From: Candidatus Bathyarchaeota archaeon
GTDB taxonomy: Archaea; Thermoproteota; Bathyarchaeia; Bathyarchaeales; WAQA01
Length of the DNA stretch: 15,285 nt
Direction: 5' to 3'
Assembly: GCA_015520475.1 (NCBI GenBank)
Contig: WAQA01000072.1
Location: 1-15,285, forward strand
Shown here: positions 14,684 through 15,285 of the stretch, in pieces
Position numbering within the stretch: the first letter of the stretch is position 1
Layout: each line of letters opens with the position of its first letter
Program-made: the position numbers and the translations under genes
The notes under the pieces: generated by a model
Told to the model about the DNA's origin: nothing
Database searches by the model: none
What the model saw: only the letters and a program-made list of their open reading frames with translations

Positions 14684-15229
14684 TTAAATTAATTCGCTTC
14701 TTCCCTTCACTATTTCTTTCATCAAATCTAATGCTTTAACAAATATTTTATAATGTGTGTAGAAATGGCATGGATGAAAGTTTACGTGGTTAAAACGATG
14801 TATCTCTCCAAGTAGATGCGGCTCAAGATCTATGCTTACATGAGGAAAATTGCTAAGATTCACAAGTTTATACTTACGTTCTATAATCTCAACCTCTTCC
14901 TTCCGCCATATTCTCCCACTAGCTATTGGAGCAAAACCATGAGTATTAAAAAACTTAAACTCTCCAAGCTTACGTTTTAAAATTTTATATTCGCTGGGAA
15001 ATTTATCGAAGCCTTGACTATGTAAACCGAATTTTTCATCCCATCTATCAGGGCATGTTCTAGGCCTGAACATCCAAATCCGCGGTATCTCAGGATAATT
15101 CTCCTCAAGGAACCGCTTAACAATCTTTACATGATCCAAAAAGTTTGGGATAGGTAGTCCAGTAGCAAGCCGAAAATAGCTCCAATACTTATTAAAGCAC
15201 GCATGGTCAACATCTAAACGTAAGAACAT
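14684..15229 (-). CDS. Small polysaccharide-deacetylase-like protein
   Basis: A 181-residue protein with features recalling the NodB/polysaccharide deacetylase fold: FLRLDVDHA at residues 2-10 (the D6/D8 pair in the place of the metal-binding aspartates), FRPRTCP at 54-60, HSQGF at 70-74, and a C-terminal HPCHFYTH at 152-159. These match the family only loosely, and the canonical HxxxH motif is not obvious, so the enzyme activity is uncertain; it may act on glycans or be a non-catalytic relative. Length is on the short side for the family. GGAGTGG lies a few bases before the ATG, supporting the start. The start lies inside the end of an upstream reading frame (16-base overlap), so the two are probably co-translated. 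Confidence 0.55.
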   Translation of the reverse strand: MFLRLDVDHACFNKYWSYFRLATGLPIPNFLDHVKIVKRFLEENYPEIPRIWMFRPRTCPDRWDEKFGLHSQGFDKFPSEYKILKRKLGEFKFFNTHGFAPIASGRIWRKEEVEIIERKYKLVNLSNFPHVSIDLEPHLLGEIHRFNHVNFHPCHFYTHYKIFVKALDLMKEIVKGRSELI

Positions 15230-15285
15230 CTAACCACTCCAACAAGTACTGAGATGATGCCAAAAATAAGCGTTATCCTCCCCAA
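15214..15285 (-). CDS. C-terminal end of a possible membrane protein, cut by the window edge
   Basis: The minus-strand frame entering from the window end is open for 23 codons and stops with TAG at 15214-15216. It encodes a strongly hydrophobic run, ITLIFGIISVLVGVV, then RCSYV, as expected for a last transmembrane helix with a short tail. Its stop lies 13 bases inside the deacetylase-like gene. Only these codons are visible, so the gene is not certain; a chance open frame remains possible. Confidence 0.35.
   Translation of the reverse strand: MGRITLIFGIISVLVGVVRCSYV

Overview
The window is from an archaeon. Genes are tightly packed with short leaders, TATA-type promoters lie about 35 bases before start codons, and coding is rich in AGA/AGG and ATA codons. 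The gene families (a group 3 NiFe hydrogenase, HdrABC, DUF362, radical SAM lipoyl synthases of the LipS1/LipS2 kind) are archaeal or strongly represented in archaea. An uncultivated Thermoproteota-like lineage such as Bathyarchaeia fits, but the sequence alone does not fix the taxon.

Layout. 1-1290 (+) is the 3' part of a NiFe-hydrogenase large subunit, followed by a T-rich stop signal and a candidate structured RNA (1490-1579). 1576-3945 (-) is a large HdrA with two ferredoxin-type regions and a C-terminal MvhD-like domain that has lost every cysteine. A 155-bp divergent promoter region with two inverted repeats separates it from a long (+) gene train, 4101-11627: hdrC, hdrB, a small winged-helix regulator, a GcvH/LbpA-like lipoyl-carrier protein, an OsmC-family thiol protein, two radical SAM proteins of the LipS1/LipS2 kind, a lipoate-protein ligase fused to a DUF116 domain, and a LipT-like flavoprotein. 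After it come a small unknown protein (-), a DUF362 protein (+), a gene-poor stretch with a possible decayed mobile-element remnant, a GNAT acetyltransferase (-), a second possible remnant, and a small deacetylase-like protein (-) overlapping the end of a membrane-protein gene cut by the window edge.

How it fits together. The central block encodes an electron-transfer machine (HdrA, HdrC, HdrB), a lipoyl-carrier protein, and what looks like a full set of enzymes to build lipoate on that carrier. Bacterial and archaeal sulfur oxidizers have an sHdr-LbpA system with dedicated lipoate assembly genes (sLpl(AB), LipS1, LipS2, LipT). Here the same assembly kit sits with a classical-looking HdrBC, a hydrogenase large subunit and an OsmC protein, and without TusA or DsrE sulfur carriers in the window. 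The main hypothesis is a hydrogenase/Hdr system that uses a protein-bound lipoyl disulfide as redox or sulfur-transfer partner, with the OsmC protein as a possible lipoyl-dependent partner. This is inference from gene content and motifs; no activity is shown.
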